Source: an uncultured Dysgonomonas sp.
Lineage (GTDB): Bacteria; Bacteroidota; Bacteroidia; Bacteroidales; Dysgonomonadaceae
NCBI GenBank assembly: GCA_900556485.1
Contig: USOX01000010.1
Location: 37,194 to 101,193, forward strand
Length of the DNA: 64,000 nucleotides
Direction of reading: 5' to 3'
In this document: positions 1 through 8,660 of the stretch, in pieces
How positions within the stretch are numbered: position 1 is the first letter of the stretch
Layout of the letters: every line of letters starts with the position of its first letter
Notes under the pieces: model-generated
Told to the model about the DNA's origin: nothing
Seen by the model: only the letters and a program-made list of their open reading frames with translations
Databases searched by the model: none
Made by a program: the position numbers and the translations under genes

Positions 1-283
1 CAATAACCAACTCAATTCCTTTTTTATCCACTTTTTCAACCTTCGTTCCGAATTGCGGACGGGCAAGGACAATGATACCGAATCCTATTACTGTCAATAT
101 TAACCAGAATTTCAGGTACGAACGTTTTAATGATAACTCCGGCATCATTTTCTTAACTAGAGCTAATGTGCCAAGCTTTTCTACGCTTTTTCGTTTATAT
201 ATATTCAACAGGATAAAACCTGCAATGAAAACGGGTATTGCGAAAAATAAATATAGAAATTCGGGATTTGCAAACTTAAACAT
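1..283 (-). CDS. batB: BatB-like von Willebrand factor A protein, N-terminal part (cut by window edge)
   Basis: Only the first 94 codons are inside the window; the gene continues beyond base 1. The start ATG lies at 281-283. The translation begins MFKFANPEFLYLFF, then has one hydrophobic segment (about residues 8-25), a basic stretch, and a second hydrophobic segment followed by LARPQFGTKVEKVDKKG, which is the linker that precedes the VWA domain in Bat proteins. The same layout is seen in the upstream gene batA, whose product starts MEFANPKYLL and has IARPQSVNSS at the same point. In this family the VWA domain is thought to sit outside the membrane and mediate protein contacts in the aerotolerance operon. 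It is separated from batA by about 127 bases that carry an inverted repeat. Confidence 0.85.
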   Translation of the reverse strand, partial: MFKFANPEFLYLFFAIPVFIAGFILLNIYKRKSVEKLGTLALVKKMMPELSLKRSYLKFWLILTVIGFGIIVLARPQFGTKVEKVDKKGIELVI

Positions 284-297
284 GTTATTTCTTTATT

Positions 298-412
298 GCC
301 CCTCCAAACCTCCCCAAAGGGGAGACTATAGAGGATATATTTGTATAATTATAACAATTTATTATGAATCATTTTTTTTCTCCTCCCCCTTTGGGGAGGC
401 TGGGTGGGGCTT
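298..412. repeat. Inverted repeat in the batA-batB spacer
   Basis: Two near-identical segments in opposite orientation flank about 55 AT-rich bases. The left copy contains CCTCCCCAAAGGGGAGA (about 310-326) and the right copy contains CTCCCCCTTTGGGGAGG (about 382-398), with further matches outward (CCCCTCC on the left, GGGTGGGGC on the right). Each half is itself a short palindrome around CCCCAAAGGGG. The GC-rich block stands out against its surroundings. It could form a large hairpin in the operon mRNA or be a dispersed intergenic repeat. Confidence 0.7.
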
Positions 413-1394
413 ATGGAATATTTCTTAACCATGTACGGCGTAGAATAAGCTCTAAACCAACGAGAGCCAAAGCCAATAGCGCAAATTGCATATAAAGCTC
501 TTTCCTTTTGGTTACTGTATTTACGCTTATATGGTATTTCTCCATTTCGTTTATATCATCATATATTTCTTTCAAACTGGTAACATCAGTAGCCCTGAAA
601 TATTTTCCATTGGTGATAGATGCTATTTCTGTAAGTGTGCGTTCGTCAAAGTCGCCCGACACAGTCATAGTCTGCATACCATATGCGGTCATAACCTGAG
701 CAATGGACGAACCTCTCGATCCTACTCCAATAGTATATACACGTATACCATAAGAGGCAGCTAATTCTGCTGCTGTAAGAGGAGCTATTTGGCCGGCATT
801 GTTCGATCCGTCAGTCAATAGAATCACTACTTTCGATTTTGACTTACTGTCTTTCAGTCTGTTTACAGAGTTAGCTAACCCTAAACCGATTGCAGTACCA
901 TCATCTATCATCCCAAATTTCACTTCGTTTAATAGATTTAATAATACTCTGTGGTCAGTTGTCAATGGGCATTGAGTGAAACTTTCACGAGCAAAGACCA
1001 CTAGCCCAATTTTATCGCTTTTCCTGTCATTTATAAATTCTGCCGCTACTTTTTTTGCTGCTTCAAGTCGGGTAGGACTAAAATCCTGTGCTAACATAGT
1101 ACTCGACATATCAAGTGCCAGAATTATATCTATACCTTCCGAGTTGCTTATATCCGAAGAGTTTACACTTTGAGGCCTAGCTATTACTATTATAATCAAT
1201 CCTATGGCTATAACGCGTAGCAGGAAAGGAAAATGGCGCATATATACCCGAATAGATGAGGGTGCTTTTTCGAAAGCAAAGCTCGAAGACATCTTGAATG
1301 TTGCCTGCGTTTTGCGCAATTTTATTATATACCACACAATGAGCGGTATAAGCAGCAATAATAAAAGTAAATATTTCGGATTTGCAAATTCCAT
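411..1394 (-). CDS. batA: BatA, VWA-domain membrane protein of the aerotolerance operon
   Basis: The 327-residue protein has hydrophobic segments at about 8-24, 57-74 and 301-318, with a von Willebrand factor A domain between the second and third. The metal-binding (MIDAS) site is visible as D95-M-S97-S-T99 (a DxSxT variant of DxSxS), T167 in DDGTAIG and D195 in LLTDGSNN. These features and the ARPQ linker are typical of BatA/BatB. Its neighbours, in transcription order, are moxR, DUF58, a BatD-like gene, this gene and batB, which is the standard Bat operon of Bacteroidetes. MoxR ATPases are thought to act as chaperones with VWA partners. Only 12 bases separate it from the preceding gene, so co-transcription is very likely. 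Confidence 0.92.
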   Translation of the reverse strand: MEFANPKYLLLLLLLIPLIVWYIIKLRKTQATFKMSSSFAFEKAPSSIRVYMRHFPFLLRVIAIGLIIIVIARPQSVNSSDISNSEGIDIILALDMSSTMLAQDFSPTRLEAAKKVAAEFINDRKSDKIGLVVFARESFTQCPLTTDHRVLLNLLNEVKFGMIDDGTAIGLGLANSVNRLKDSKSKSKVVILLTDGSNNAGQIAPLTAAELAASYGIRVYTIGVGSRGSSIAQVMTAYGMQTMTVSGDFDERTLTEIASITNGKYFRATDVTSLKEIYDDINEMEKYHISVNTVTKRKELYMQFALLALALVGLELILRRTWLRNIP

Positions 1395-1406
1395 TTTTTA
1401 TATCTT

Positions 1407-2465
1407 TTAGCTTTTTTGTTCGTTATTGTTGGCTGTATTTTGTTCAGGGGCTGAGCCTTCAGGTTTGTCTTTTTGTTGTTCTTCCAGAGTAGGTCGTTCC
1501 TCTACTTTTGTTTGGTTAACAAAAAGATAAGCATTTACCAGACTCAGGTCGTTCTCATCAGCAAAAGGTGTATATTTCGCAAACTTAACCAAGTCGGCCA
1601 AATGTAATATCTGAGCCAGTCCGTCAGTTGCCGATTTTGTATCTGTAGCCAGATGAACAGCCTTGATTATATCCTCTGAAATCATTTCCGGAGCATCAAT
1701 ATTAAATCTTCGGTCTATGTACTCGCGGAGAATATCTGTCAGCTCAGTAAAGTATTCTTTCTCCTGTCCTTTTTGCCATAATTTCGACGATTTTAATTTG
1801 TCAAGCTCTTGCAAAGCTACAACATGTGGAGGCAGCACAATCTTTGGTGTAAAGTAATATCCTTTCTTTTTCTTCCTCATAAAGAAGTATATACCAAAAC
1901 CAATCAATGCGAGTATTAACAAGATTAATAGAGGTATATATATATATTCCAGATAATCTTGCCATACAAAAGGGGCAGCTTGTATATCCTTTATATCAGA
2001 TATTTGAAGCTTTACAAAATCAATCGAATCAGTCTGATTCTCTTTTAATAGCTCCAGATAAGCTAATGTGGAATCAGATAACTGTGGCGAAGTAACTTTC
2101 AACCCGAAATCGTTTGTCCGCAACGTATCTGTGCCATCTATGACCTGTATATAAGGGATATGATACAAGGTAGAATCGAAAGATGTAACTATATATTTTT
2201 GGTTTATAGTCATCACCTCGGTCATCGTTGTATCAGGCGGAAGCATTTGCAATACCTCAATTCCATTTACTAGTGTATCGCCAAATATAGGAAAGATGAT
2301 ATTTCTATCTTTCGGAGATATAACTTCTATGTTTATTACAGCATGCTCACCAATAAGGATATCTGATGGCTGAATAGTTGCTCGTACTGTCGATTTTTGT
2401 GCGACAAGCGAAAGCCCTGAGCAGCAGAGTAAGCAAAGTAATAGTATATTTCTTAGTTTCAACAT
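1407..2465 (-). CDS. BatD-like membrane protein of the MoxR/Bat operon
   Basis: The product has 352 residues: an N-terminal signal peptide (about 1-22), an extracytoplasmic beta-rich segment of about 150 residues, one membrane helix at about 175-196 followed by MRKKKK, and a cytoplasmic helical domain. The tail after residue 325 is low-complexity and rich in Glu, Gln and Asn. Topology and position between DUF58 and batA match the short BatD-like protein (DUF4381-like) usually found here in Bacteroidales. Its exact function is unknown; the operon has been linked to oxygen tolerance and envelope integrity. A family name more specific than BatD-like would need a profile search. Confidence 0.7.
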   Translation of the reverse strand: MLKLRNILLLCLLCCSGLSLVAQKSTVRATIQPSDILIGEHAVINIEVISPKDRNIIFPIFGDTLVNGIEVLQMLPPDTTMTEVMTINQKYIVTSFDSTLYHIPYIQVIDGTDTLRTNDFGLKVTSPQLSDSTLAYLELLKENQTDSIDFVKLQISDIKDIQAAPFVWQDYLEYIYIPLLILLILALIGFGIYFFMRKKKKGYYFTPKIVLPPHVVALQELDKLKSSKLWQKGQEKEYFTELTDILREYIDRRFNIDAPEMISEDIIKAVHLATDTKSATDGLAQILHLADLVKFAKYTPFADENDLSLVNAYLFVNQTKVEERPTLEEQQKDKPEGSAPEQNTANNNEQKS

Positions 2466-2569
2466 ATTGTCAGTTACAAGTTACGAGTTACGAGTTACAA
2501 ACTTTTTAGAATGTAACTTTTAGCCTTTCACCTATTTATAATTCATCATTTATAACTTATAATTCTGAT

Positions 2570-3439
2570 TTAGCTTCTTTTCTTAAATAATGCCAACAAG
2601 GCCTTTACATAATCTTCATCAGTTCGAACAGAAACACTGTCAACCTTGCTGCGATTGAATGATGTTTGCATACTTTGTTGCTGTTTTTGCCACCAGTCTT
2701 TATAGATTTCCCTGACTTTTCGCGAAGATGTATCTACCCATCTTTCTGCACCTGTCTCAGCATCAAGTATTTTCATTAGCCCCACATTAGGAAGTTCTGT
2801 TTCCAAATGATCATATACTTGCAGCGCTACAATATCATGCTTGCGGTTGGCAATAGTTAATGCATTATTATAATCTGCAATGTCGATAAAATCGGAAATC
2901 ATAAATGTTGTACATCGCTTTTTAATAACATTGGTCAGATATTTCAAGGCCATTCCAACATCAGTTTTAGAACTATCTGCTTCAAAGTTGATCAGTTCGC
3001 GAATGATATATAATATATGTTTTTTCCCTTTTTTAGGAGGGATAAATTTTTCTATTTTATCAGAAAAGAAGATAACACCAATTTTATCATTATTCTGAAT
3101 TGCCGAGAATGCTAGTGTAGCAGCAATTTCTGTTACTACATCACGCTTAACCGATTGCTTGGTACCGAAATCCTGACTGGCAGATACATCGACAAGAAGC
3201 ATAACAGTAAGTTCACGCTCTTCTTCGAATACTTTTATGAAAGGCTTATTGTATCGGGCTGTTACATTCCAGTCTATATCACGGATATCATCACCATATT
3301 GATATTCGCGTACCTCAGAGAACGCCATCCCTCTACCTTTAAACGCAGAATGATACTGTCCGGCAAAAATATTGCTGGATAGCCCCTTTGTTTTAATTTC
3401 GATTTGGCGTACTTTTTTTAATAATTCGCTTGTTTCCAT
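2570..3439 (-). CDS. DUF58 domain protein of the MoxR/Bat operon
   Basis: 289 residues without membrane segments. The DUF58 signature is clear at about residues 36-80: FSEVREYQYGDDIRDIDWN, then TARYNKPFIKVFEEERE, followed by a VWA-like strand LLVDVSAS. DUF58 proteins are regular partners of MoxR AAA ATPases, and moxR lies immediately upstream in the same direction. The protein probably works in the cytoplasm with MoxR and the Bat proteins, but its biochemical role is not established. The spacer to the next gene (2466-2569) is about 100 AT-rich bases with no clear promoter. Confidence 0.9.
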   Translation of the reverse strand: METSELLKKVRQIEIKTKGLSSNIFAGQYHSAFKGRGMAFSEVREYQYGDDIRDIDWNVTARYNKPFIKVFEEERELTVMLLVDVSASQDFGTKQSVKRDVVTEIAATLAFSAIQNNDKIGVIFFSDKIEKFIPPKKGKKHILYIIRELINFEADSSKTDVGMALKYLTNVIKKRCTTFMISDFIDIADYNNALTIANRKHDIVALQVYDHLETELPNVGLMKILDAETGAERWVDTSSRKVREIYKDWWQKQQQSMQTSFNRSKVDSVSVRTDEDYVKALLALFKKRS

Positions 3440-3473
3440 AGAAATATAATATGCTAATTATTCAATGTGCCTA

Positions 3474-3536
3474 TATGCCAATTCTTTCGTTACAGATCAT
3501 CGGCATATTGGCATATTATTACATTGGCATATTGCC
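3474..3536. repeat. GGCATATT repeats between moxR and the DUF58 gene
   Basis: ATTGGCATATT occurs twice in direct orientation (3507-3517 and 3523-3533) and its inverse TATGCCAAT occurs at 3474-3482. The cluster sits right against the moxR stop codon, inside the operon. It could fold in RNA as a hairpin with either of the direct copies. Confidence 0.5.
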
Positions 3537-4529
3537 TTATGGTACTTCTACTTTATTAAGTATTTCGCTGATTATTTCATCAGAAGTTGTATTGTTTGCT
3601 TCTGCTTCATATGTCAGCCCGATACGGTGGCGCAGCACATCGTGGCAAACAGCACGTATATCTTCCGGAATAACATATCCTCTACGTTTGATAAAAGCAT
3701 AGGCACGAGAAGCTAAAGCCAAACTGATAGATGCACGAGGCGAAGCACCGAACCCTATCATTCCCTTCAATGAAGTTAAGCCATTATCCTCAGGGAAACG
3801 GGTTGCAAATACAATATCTACAATATATTTCTCGATTTTCTCGTCCAGATAAACATCTTTTACGACATTACGAGCACTGATAATTTCCTCTGCTTTCATC
3901 ACAGGAGTTACTGTACCATAATCACCTGTAAGGTTATTTCTTAAGATAAGTTTTTCTTCTTCTTTTTTAGGATAATTGATAACAACCTTCAACATGAAAC
4001 GGTCTACTTGTGCTTCAGGAAGCGGATAAGTACCTTCTTGTTCAATCGGGTTTTGGGTTGCCATTACAAGGAAAGGGGATGGCAGCTTATATGTTTTTTC
4101 TCCGATTGTAACCTGGCGTTCTTGCATGGCTTCAAGCAAGGCACTTTGTACTTTGGCTGGTGCACGGTTGATCTCATCTGCCAGTACAAAGTTCGAAAAT
4201 ACAGGACCATGTTTCACAAAAAACTCTTCAGTTTTCTGGCTGTAAATCATTGTACCGATAACATCAGCAGGAAGTAAGTCCGGTGTAAACTGAATACGAC
4301 TGTATTTAGCATCAATCAAAGATGCTAATGTTTTTATAGCTAGTGTTTTTGCTAATCCGGGAACCCCTTCAAGTAAGATATGTCCATCTGCCAGCAATCC
4401 TATTAAAAGCGATTCTACAAGATGCTTTTGTCCAACAATTACTTTGTCCATACCCATAGTAAGGGCTTCTACAAATGAGCTTTTGCTCTGAATTCTTTCG
4501 GTAAGTTCTCGAATGTCAACTTGCGCCAT
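3537..4529 (-). CDS. moxR: MoxR-family AAA+ ATPase
   Basis: The 330-residue cytoplasmic ATPase shows Walker A GVPGLAKT at residues 55-62, Walker B with D118-E119 in FVLADEINRAP, and sensor-region ATQNPIEQEGTYPLPEAQVDRF, all diagnostic of MoxR proteins. It is the first gene of a minus-strand operon running through DUF58, a BatD-like gene, batA and batB. MoxR ATPases are thought to help fold or activate VWA-domain partners, and two such partners are encoded here. A TATCTTTG box on the minus strand at 4675-4668 may be the operon promoter. Confidence 0.94.
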   Translation of the reverse strand: MAQVDIRELTERIQSKSSFVEALTMGMDKVIVGQKHLVESLLIGLLADGHILLEGVPGLAKTLAIKTLASLIDAKYSRIQFTPDLLPADVIGTMIYSQKTEEFFVKHGPVFSNFVLADEINRAPAKVQSALLEAMQERQVTIGEKTYKLPSPFLVMATQNPIEQEGTYPLPEAQVDRFMLKVVINYPKKEEEKLILRNNLTGDYGTVTPVMKAEEIISARNVVKDVYLDEKIEKYIVDIVFATRFPEDNGLTSLKGMIGFGASPRASISLALASRAYAFIKRRGYVIPEDIRAVCHDVLRHRIGLTYEAEANNTTSDEIISEILNKVEVP

Positions 4530-4810
4530 GTTTTTATTGAATTAAGCGTTTATATTTATTTTTTTATTTCCTTTTCATGTCAGTTTGTTTTCTGACTTTA
4601 ATGTTGAATATAGCTGTTTTTACCAAAGAAGATAACTAAACATTCCTTATTTTAAATGCTGAGCACACAAAGATATGTACTAGGCACACAAAAATAAATA
4701 TGTTAAATCTGAAATCCGATAAATAGGAGTTAAAAATAATTAAGTTTAATCAGTATTTCTCATATCAGACAAAGATATAAACGTATTCGGGATAAGCTTT
4801 TGTATTTACT
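4530..4810. other. Upstream region of the moxR operon
   Basis: About 280 AT-rich bases with no coding potential. On the minus strand two TATCTTTG boxes (4675-4668 and 4777-4770) match the Bacteroidetes -7 element; neither has a clean TTTG at the right upstream distance. The direct near-repeat GCACACAAAGATA / GGCACACAAAAATA (about 4662-4695) is the only other structure seen. Confidence 0.4.
4668..4675 (-). promoter_or_regulatory. Putative -7 element for the moxR operon
   Basis: TATCTTTG on the minus strand, 139 bases upstream of the moxR start. The -33 TTTG is not found at the usual 19-21 spacing, so this rests on one box only. Confidence 0.35.
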
Positions 4811-4846
4811 AAAAAAGAGTTGCTATTTTTATAACAACTCTTTCTT
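4811..4846 (-). terminator. Rho-independent terminator after the BamE-like lipoprotein gene
   Basis: AAAGAGTTG (4814-4822) pairs with CAACTCTTT (4835-4843), extended by TAT/ATA after one mismatch, with a TTTT loop. Read on the minus strand the stem is followed by a run of T. It lies about 30 bases after the stop codon of the minus-strand gene at 4875. Confidence 0.75.
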
Positions 4847-4874
4847 TTGCATTTTATTTTTCAATCAAATAAGA

Positions 4875-5150
4875 TTATTCTTCTGTTTCTTTGTACCATT
4901 TATACAAACGTCCGTCTACAAACTGGAAGTTCCAGTAGTTTTTATATCTGTCTTTGTAGACTATTGTTTGGTTATTGTAGTCCCTTTGGTCGGTAACAGT
5001 ATATTTGTCGCCCATCAAAGATATAATTTCATCCTGAGTCATGCCCAGCTCCACTTGTTTCAATTGTGTATTATATGCCTGACCAACAACACTACATGCT
5101 GATACAGTGAAGGTGATTGCTGCAATTAATACAAATAATAATTTCTTCAT
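4875..5150 (-). CDS. Small BamE/SmpA-like lipoprotein
   Basis: 91 residues. The N-terminus is a lipoprotein signal peptide ending at a lipobox TVSAC with Cys at about residue 19. The mature part contains LKQVELGMTQDEIISLMGDKYTV, a helix-turn typical of the small SmpA/OmlA/BamE-like fold (the pattern LxxGMTxxEVxxLLG), followed by a strand segment with WNFQFVDGRL. BamE proteins belong to the outer-membrane assembly machinery, but this fold is shared by many small Bacteroidetes lipoproteins, so a specific role is not assigned. It appears to be monocistronic and has its own terminator. Confidence 0.7.
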   Translation of the reverse strand: MKKLLFVLIAAITFTVSACSVVGQAYNTQLKQVELGMTQDEIISLMGDKYTVTDQRDYNNQTIVYKDRYKNYWNFQFVDGRLYKWYKETEE

Positions 5151-5264
5151 AATCCTTATTTATAGTTTGTTTATTAATACTGCTTTTATAACAGATAATA
5201 GTGTGGATAAGTTCTCTATCAATAACTGTTTAATATGAAGAATATTGTTTTTTATGCCTTGTTT

Positions 5265-6272
5265 TTATTTTTTTCTTGCCAACATTGCAAAACCGAAAAA
5301 TCCACACAGGATTACCCAAATAGCCTGAACCGCAAATACTCCGGTTGCAAAAGCCGTTGCATGTAATATATCAACCTGATATAAGCTAAATGCGGCAATA
5401 ACGGCTATTTGCCAAGGTCCTAATCCTCCATTAGACGGAACTCCCATACTGATACTACTCAATGCGAAAGCAAAAAGACCTGCTACAATACCAAGATCTG
5501 ATGTAAAATCGAAAGCAAAAAATGTAATATAAAAATAAAGAAAATACGATCCCCATATACCAATTGTATATAAGAATAAACGTGTTTTTGTTTTCATTTT
5601 CCATATGGCTTTCATATCCGCAATCATACCTTTCAGTAAGTCTTTTATTTTTCTGACTAAAACATTTTCACTGAAATATTTAAAGACTATAAAGGTGGTT
5701 ATAATTGCAGCTGCAATTGCTATATAGAGTAGGGGAGATGTGAAAATATTAGTAAAAGTGTCGAATGTTTGCTGATTGCTTTTGAGATAGGTGACAAAAT
5801 GTTGCATGTTAAAAGCAAATGCAATCAAAGAGATAGTAAGAACTGTAAATGTATCAAATATCCGGTCTAGTATCATCGTGCCAAATAGTTTGGCGAAAGG
5901 GACTTTCTCTTCCTTTGCAATAGCTGTACATCTCCATATTTCGCCAACACGAGGAAGGGCAAAGTTTACAGCATATCCTCCATAAATAGCATAATTAAGG
6001 TTTGATACTTTAGGAGAGTAACCCAGTGGCTTTATGAACAATTCCCAACGATAGCCCCGGATTGTATTTCCTAAAAGTCCGAATATAAGCGAAAATAAAA
6101 GAATACCCCAATTAGCATTTCTTAGAATGCTCCATACTTCGGCAAAATCAATATCTCTGAAAAGGTAGTATATAATAGCAACTCCGAAGAGTAGGGGCAG
6201 AACTATTTTAATGAGTTTATTCAGGAACGAGCTTTTTTTCGATTCGGTGGTCTCTTGTATTTCTTCTCCCAT
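5265..6272 (-). CDS. Flippase-like integral membrane protein (LPG synthase TM / UPF0104 family)
   Basis: The 335-residue protein has about eight hydrophobic segments after a hydrophilic N-terminus. The motif NTIRGYRWELFIKPLG followed by AVNFALPRVGEIWRCTAIAKEE resembles the lysylphosphatidylglycerol-synthetase transmembrane domain, in which R-W-x-x-L and the P-R-x-G-E loop are conserved. The C-terminal third keeps the matching GVPSNGGLGPWQ loop. Members without the soluble synthetase domain are annotated as putative lipid flippases. It is divergently arranged from ksgA, with about 110 bases between them. The substrate cannot be read from the sequence. Confidence 0.8.
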   Translation of the reverse strand: MGEEIQETTESKKSSFLNKLIKIVLPLLFGVAIIYYLFRDIDFAEVWSILRNANWGILLFSLIFGLLGNTIRGYRWELFIKPLGYSPKVSNLNYAIYGGYAVNFALPRVGEIWRCTAIAKEEKVPFAKLFGTMILDRIFDTFTVLTISLIAFAFNMQHFVTYLKSNQQTFDTFTNIFTSPLLYIAIAAAIITTFIVFKYFSENVLVRKIKDLLKGMIADMKAIWKMKTKTRLFLYTIGIWGSYFLYFYITFFAFDFTSDLGIVAGLFAFALSSISMGVPSNGGLGPWQIAVIAAFSLYQVDILHATAFATGVFAVQAIWVILCGFFGFAMLARKK

Positions 6273-6344
6273 CGTATATAGGTTAATTTGTAAATTTTGT
6301 ATATAAACATCAGGAACAAAGGCTAAATTTTATTAATAAAATAG

Positions 6345-6352
6345 TACCTTTG
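6345..6352 (+). promoter_or_regulatory. Putative -7 element for ksgA
   Basis: TACCTTTG matches TAnnTTTG and ends 29 bases before the ATG at 6382. It overlaps a possible GTG start at 6352, which argues against that longer frame. Confidence 0.5.
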
Positions 6353-6381
6353 TGCCTGCAAAGATAATCATAATTATAAGT

Positions 6382-7182
6382 ATGACAGCAGTTAGGCCAA
6401 AGAAATTCTTAGGACAACATTTTCTGAAAGATCTGGATATTGCGCGTCGCATAGCCGATACTTTAGACGATTTTCCAATCGTACCTGTTATTGAGGTAGG
6501 GCCGGGAATGGGAGTGTTGACTCAATTTCTGATAGAAAAGAAGAAGGACTTGACTGTTGTTGAGTTAGATAGAGATTCAGTACCATATCTCAATGAACAT
6601 TATCCCGATCTACGGGGGCATATAATTGAAGACGATTTCCTGAAACTGGATTTGTTGCAAATTTATGGAGATAAATTCTGTGTAATCGGAAATTATCCAT
6701 ACAATATATCATCACAAATATTCTTTAAGGTATTAGATTATAAGAATCATATTCCATGCTGTTCTGGTATGCTACAAAAAGAAGTGGCTGAACGTATAGC
6801 TGCAAAGCCCGGTGGTAAAACATATGGAATTCTGAGTGTATTGCTTCAGGCATGGTACGATATCGAATATCTTTTTACTGTGAGCGAAACTGTTTTCGAT
6901 CCACCTCCAAAGGTAAAATCGGCAGTGGTCAGGCTTGTGAGGAATAGCCGTCAGTCTCTGAATTGTGATGAAAAATTATTTAAGACAGTCGTGAAGACTA
7001 GCTTTAATCAGCGTAGAAAAACTCTACGAAATTCTATAAAGCCTCTTTTGGGTAAAGATTGTGAAGCTTATTCGAATCCAATCTTTGGTGAACGACCCGA
7101 GCGGCTCTCGGTTGCAGATTTTGAAGAGCTGACTAATATTGTTGCTGCTTTTTTGCCCGGGAGTACCAGTGAGAAGAAATAG
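6382..7182 (+). CDS. rsmA (ksgA): 16S rRNA adenine-N6 dimethyltransferase KsgA/RsmA
   Basis: 266 residues from the ATG at 6382. The product opens MTAVRPKKFLGQHFL, the classic KsgA start. SAM-binding motif I is VIEVGPGMGVLTQFL; the catalytic motif IV is IGNYPYNISSQ (NxPY); the C-terminal part has VFDPPPKVKSAVVRL and FNQRRKTLRNSIK. KsgA dimethylates two adjacent adenines near the 3' end of 16S rRNA during late small-subunit assembly. An upstream GTG at 6352 would add ten hydrophobic residues, but it overlaps the likely -7 promoter box, so the ATG is preferred. Confidence 0.96.
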   Translation: MTAVRPKKFLGQHFLKDLDIARRIADTLDDFPIVPVIEVGPGMGVLTQFLIEKKKDLTVVELDRDSVPYLNEHYPDLRGHIIEDDFLKLDLLQIYGDKFCVIGNYPYNISSQIFFKVLDYKNHIPCCSGMLQKEVAERIAAKPGGKTYGILSVLLQAWYDIEYLFTVSETVFDPPPKVKSAVVRLVRNSRQSLNCDEKLFKTVVKTSFNQRRKTLRNSIKPLLGKDCEAYSNPIFGERPERLSVADFEELTNIVAAFLPGSTSEKK

Positions 7183-7213
7183 AATACGCACACCTTAAAA
7201 AAGAAAAGCGCTC

Positions 7214-8158
7214 ATGTCTGAAGTTAAATTATTTTATCATAAAGACAATGCTATAAGAATGAGCCGTAGCATTGAGTTCCTCAAAACTACTCCTAAGAAA
7301 AATTTCCTTTGGATTGACCTTAACAATGTGGATGAGGAAATTGAAACAGAGCTGGAAGATTATTTAAAGATATATATTCAGGAAGAGGAAGAAATGGTAG
7401 AAATCGAGATGTCGTCACGGTATATCGAAACTACTGATTCTCTGGTTGTAAATTCCAATTTTCTCTTAGGAAATTTCGAGCGCGAGCCGGTATCATTTAT
7501 CTTGAAGGATAATATATTGATAACTGTACGTGGCGAAGATCTTACATCTTTCCACGAGACTATAAAGAAAATATCGGCAAATCCGAAAACGTATCCAACC
7601 GGTTATCATGTTTTTGTTGCCTTATTGGAAACACGGATAGAAATAGATGCGGATATGGTTGAGGATATGACTCAGCAGATTACAACACTAAGTAATAGTA
7701 TCAGTATTCAGGAGGCAGACGAAGAACTATTGATGGAGATTAAAAACCTTCAGGAAAAGACAATGTTGCTTCGCGAGAACATTATAGACAAGCAGCGCGC
7801 TGTGTCTAATATGTTAAAGAGTGAACTGATGCCTAAGGAATTGCATGCCAGAATAACCATACTTATTAAAGATATAAATTCATTGTTGGAACATATCCGT
7901 TTTAGTTTCGATCGTCTGGACTATTTACAGGATACCTTTCTCGGGTTTGTAAATATTGAGCAGAATAAGATCATTAAGATGTTTACGGTGATCTCGGTTA
8001 TATTTATGCCGCCAACACTTATAGCTAGTATCTATGGTATGAACTTTGATATAATGCCGGAACTTAAGTGGAAATATGGTTATGAATTTTCAATCGGTCT
8101 GATGGTTGCGGCAGTTGCTATTATTTTGTTCTACTTTAAAAGGAAAAAGTGGTTGTAA
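7214..8158 (+). CDS. corA: CorA-family magnesium transporter
   Basis: 314 residues with a long soluble N-terminal domain rich in acidic helices and two C-terminal membrane helices. The selectivity motif Y-G-M-N-F is present in LIASIYGMNFDIMPELKW between the helices, which defines CorA. The protein ends FKRKKWL, a typical basic CorA tail. CorA forms a pentameric channel for Mg2+ uptake in the inner membrane. It starts 31 bases after ksgA and is probably co-transcribed with it. Confidence 0.95.
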   Translation: MSEVKLFYHKDNAIRMSRSIEFLKTTPKKNFLWIDLNNVDEEIETELEDYLKIYIQEEEEMVEIEMSSRYIETTDSLVVNSNFLLGNFEREPVSFILKDNILITVRGEDLTSFHETIKKISANPKTYPTGYHVFVALLETRIEIDADMVEDMTQQITTLSNSISIQEADEELLMEIKNLQEKTMLLRENIIDKQRAVSNMLKSELMPKELHARITILIKDINSLLEHIRFSFDRLDYLQDTFLGFVNIEQNKIIKMFTVISVIFMPPTLIASIYGMNFDIMPELKWKYGYEFSIGLMVAAVAIILFYFKRKKWL

Positions 8159-8163
8159 TCTGG

Positions 8164-8658
8164 CTATTTTTCCAAATTAAGAACCATTAGAAGGTCTTCC
8201 TCATTTTCTTTAATTACTTCAAACCCCAGATTCTTATACATTCTGGCTGCATAATTTTCTTTGTTGACGCTGAGGGATACCCGTTTATAACTCTTTTGCT
8301 TTAAAAGATTTATCATTTCGGCCATAAGCAAAGTGCCATAACCCTTCTTGCGAAACTCTTTGAATAAAGAGATGGCAAATTCAGGGGTGGTATTATCAAT
8401 GTTTCCATATCCTTTGACTTCTCCGGCGAGGATTCTGGTCCATACGCCTCCAACGATTTTGCCATCGATTTCACCAATCAGGCAAAGATCATTTTTACTT
8501 TTGCCCCAATCCTCAATATATACATAGATATCTGGACTATATATTATCTCAAAGGGTAGGGACGCTGAATTTTCAGATTGAAAGATAGCTTCATATAGTA
8601 GATTTTCTAAAATATGAAGCTCATCTTTTTTAATAGGTCTGATATTTATATTTTCCAA
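8164..8658 (-). CDS. GNAT-family N-acetyltransferase
   Basis: 164 residues with one GNAT domain. The acetyl-CoA-binding motif A is seen as ISLFKEFRKKGYGTLLMAEMIN (R/K-x-x-G-x-G/A pattern), followed by the motif-B region YKRVSLSVNKENYAARMYKNLGFEVI. It is very likely a small-molecule or protein acetyltransferase, but the substrate is not evident. It ends six bases from the corA stop (convergent) and lies two bases downstream of the hexapeptide-repeat gene, so it is probably the last gene of that operon. Confidence 0.9.
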   Translation of the reverse strand: MENINIRPIKKDELHILENLLYEAIFQSENSASLPFEIIYSPDIYVYIEDWGKSKNDLCLIGEIDGKIVGGVWTRILAGEVKGYGNIDNTTPEFAISLFKEFRKKGYGTLLMAEMINLLKQKSYKRVSLSVNKENYAARMYKNLGFEVIKENEEDLLMVLNLEK

Positions 8659-8660
8659 AT

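Noticed and set aside
72..428. Plus-strand open frame of 118 codons at the left edge
   Set aside because: It is antisense to the batB start, whose translation is a clear match to Bat proteins.
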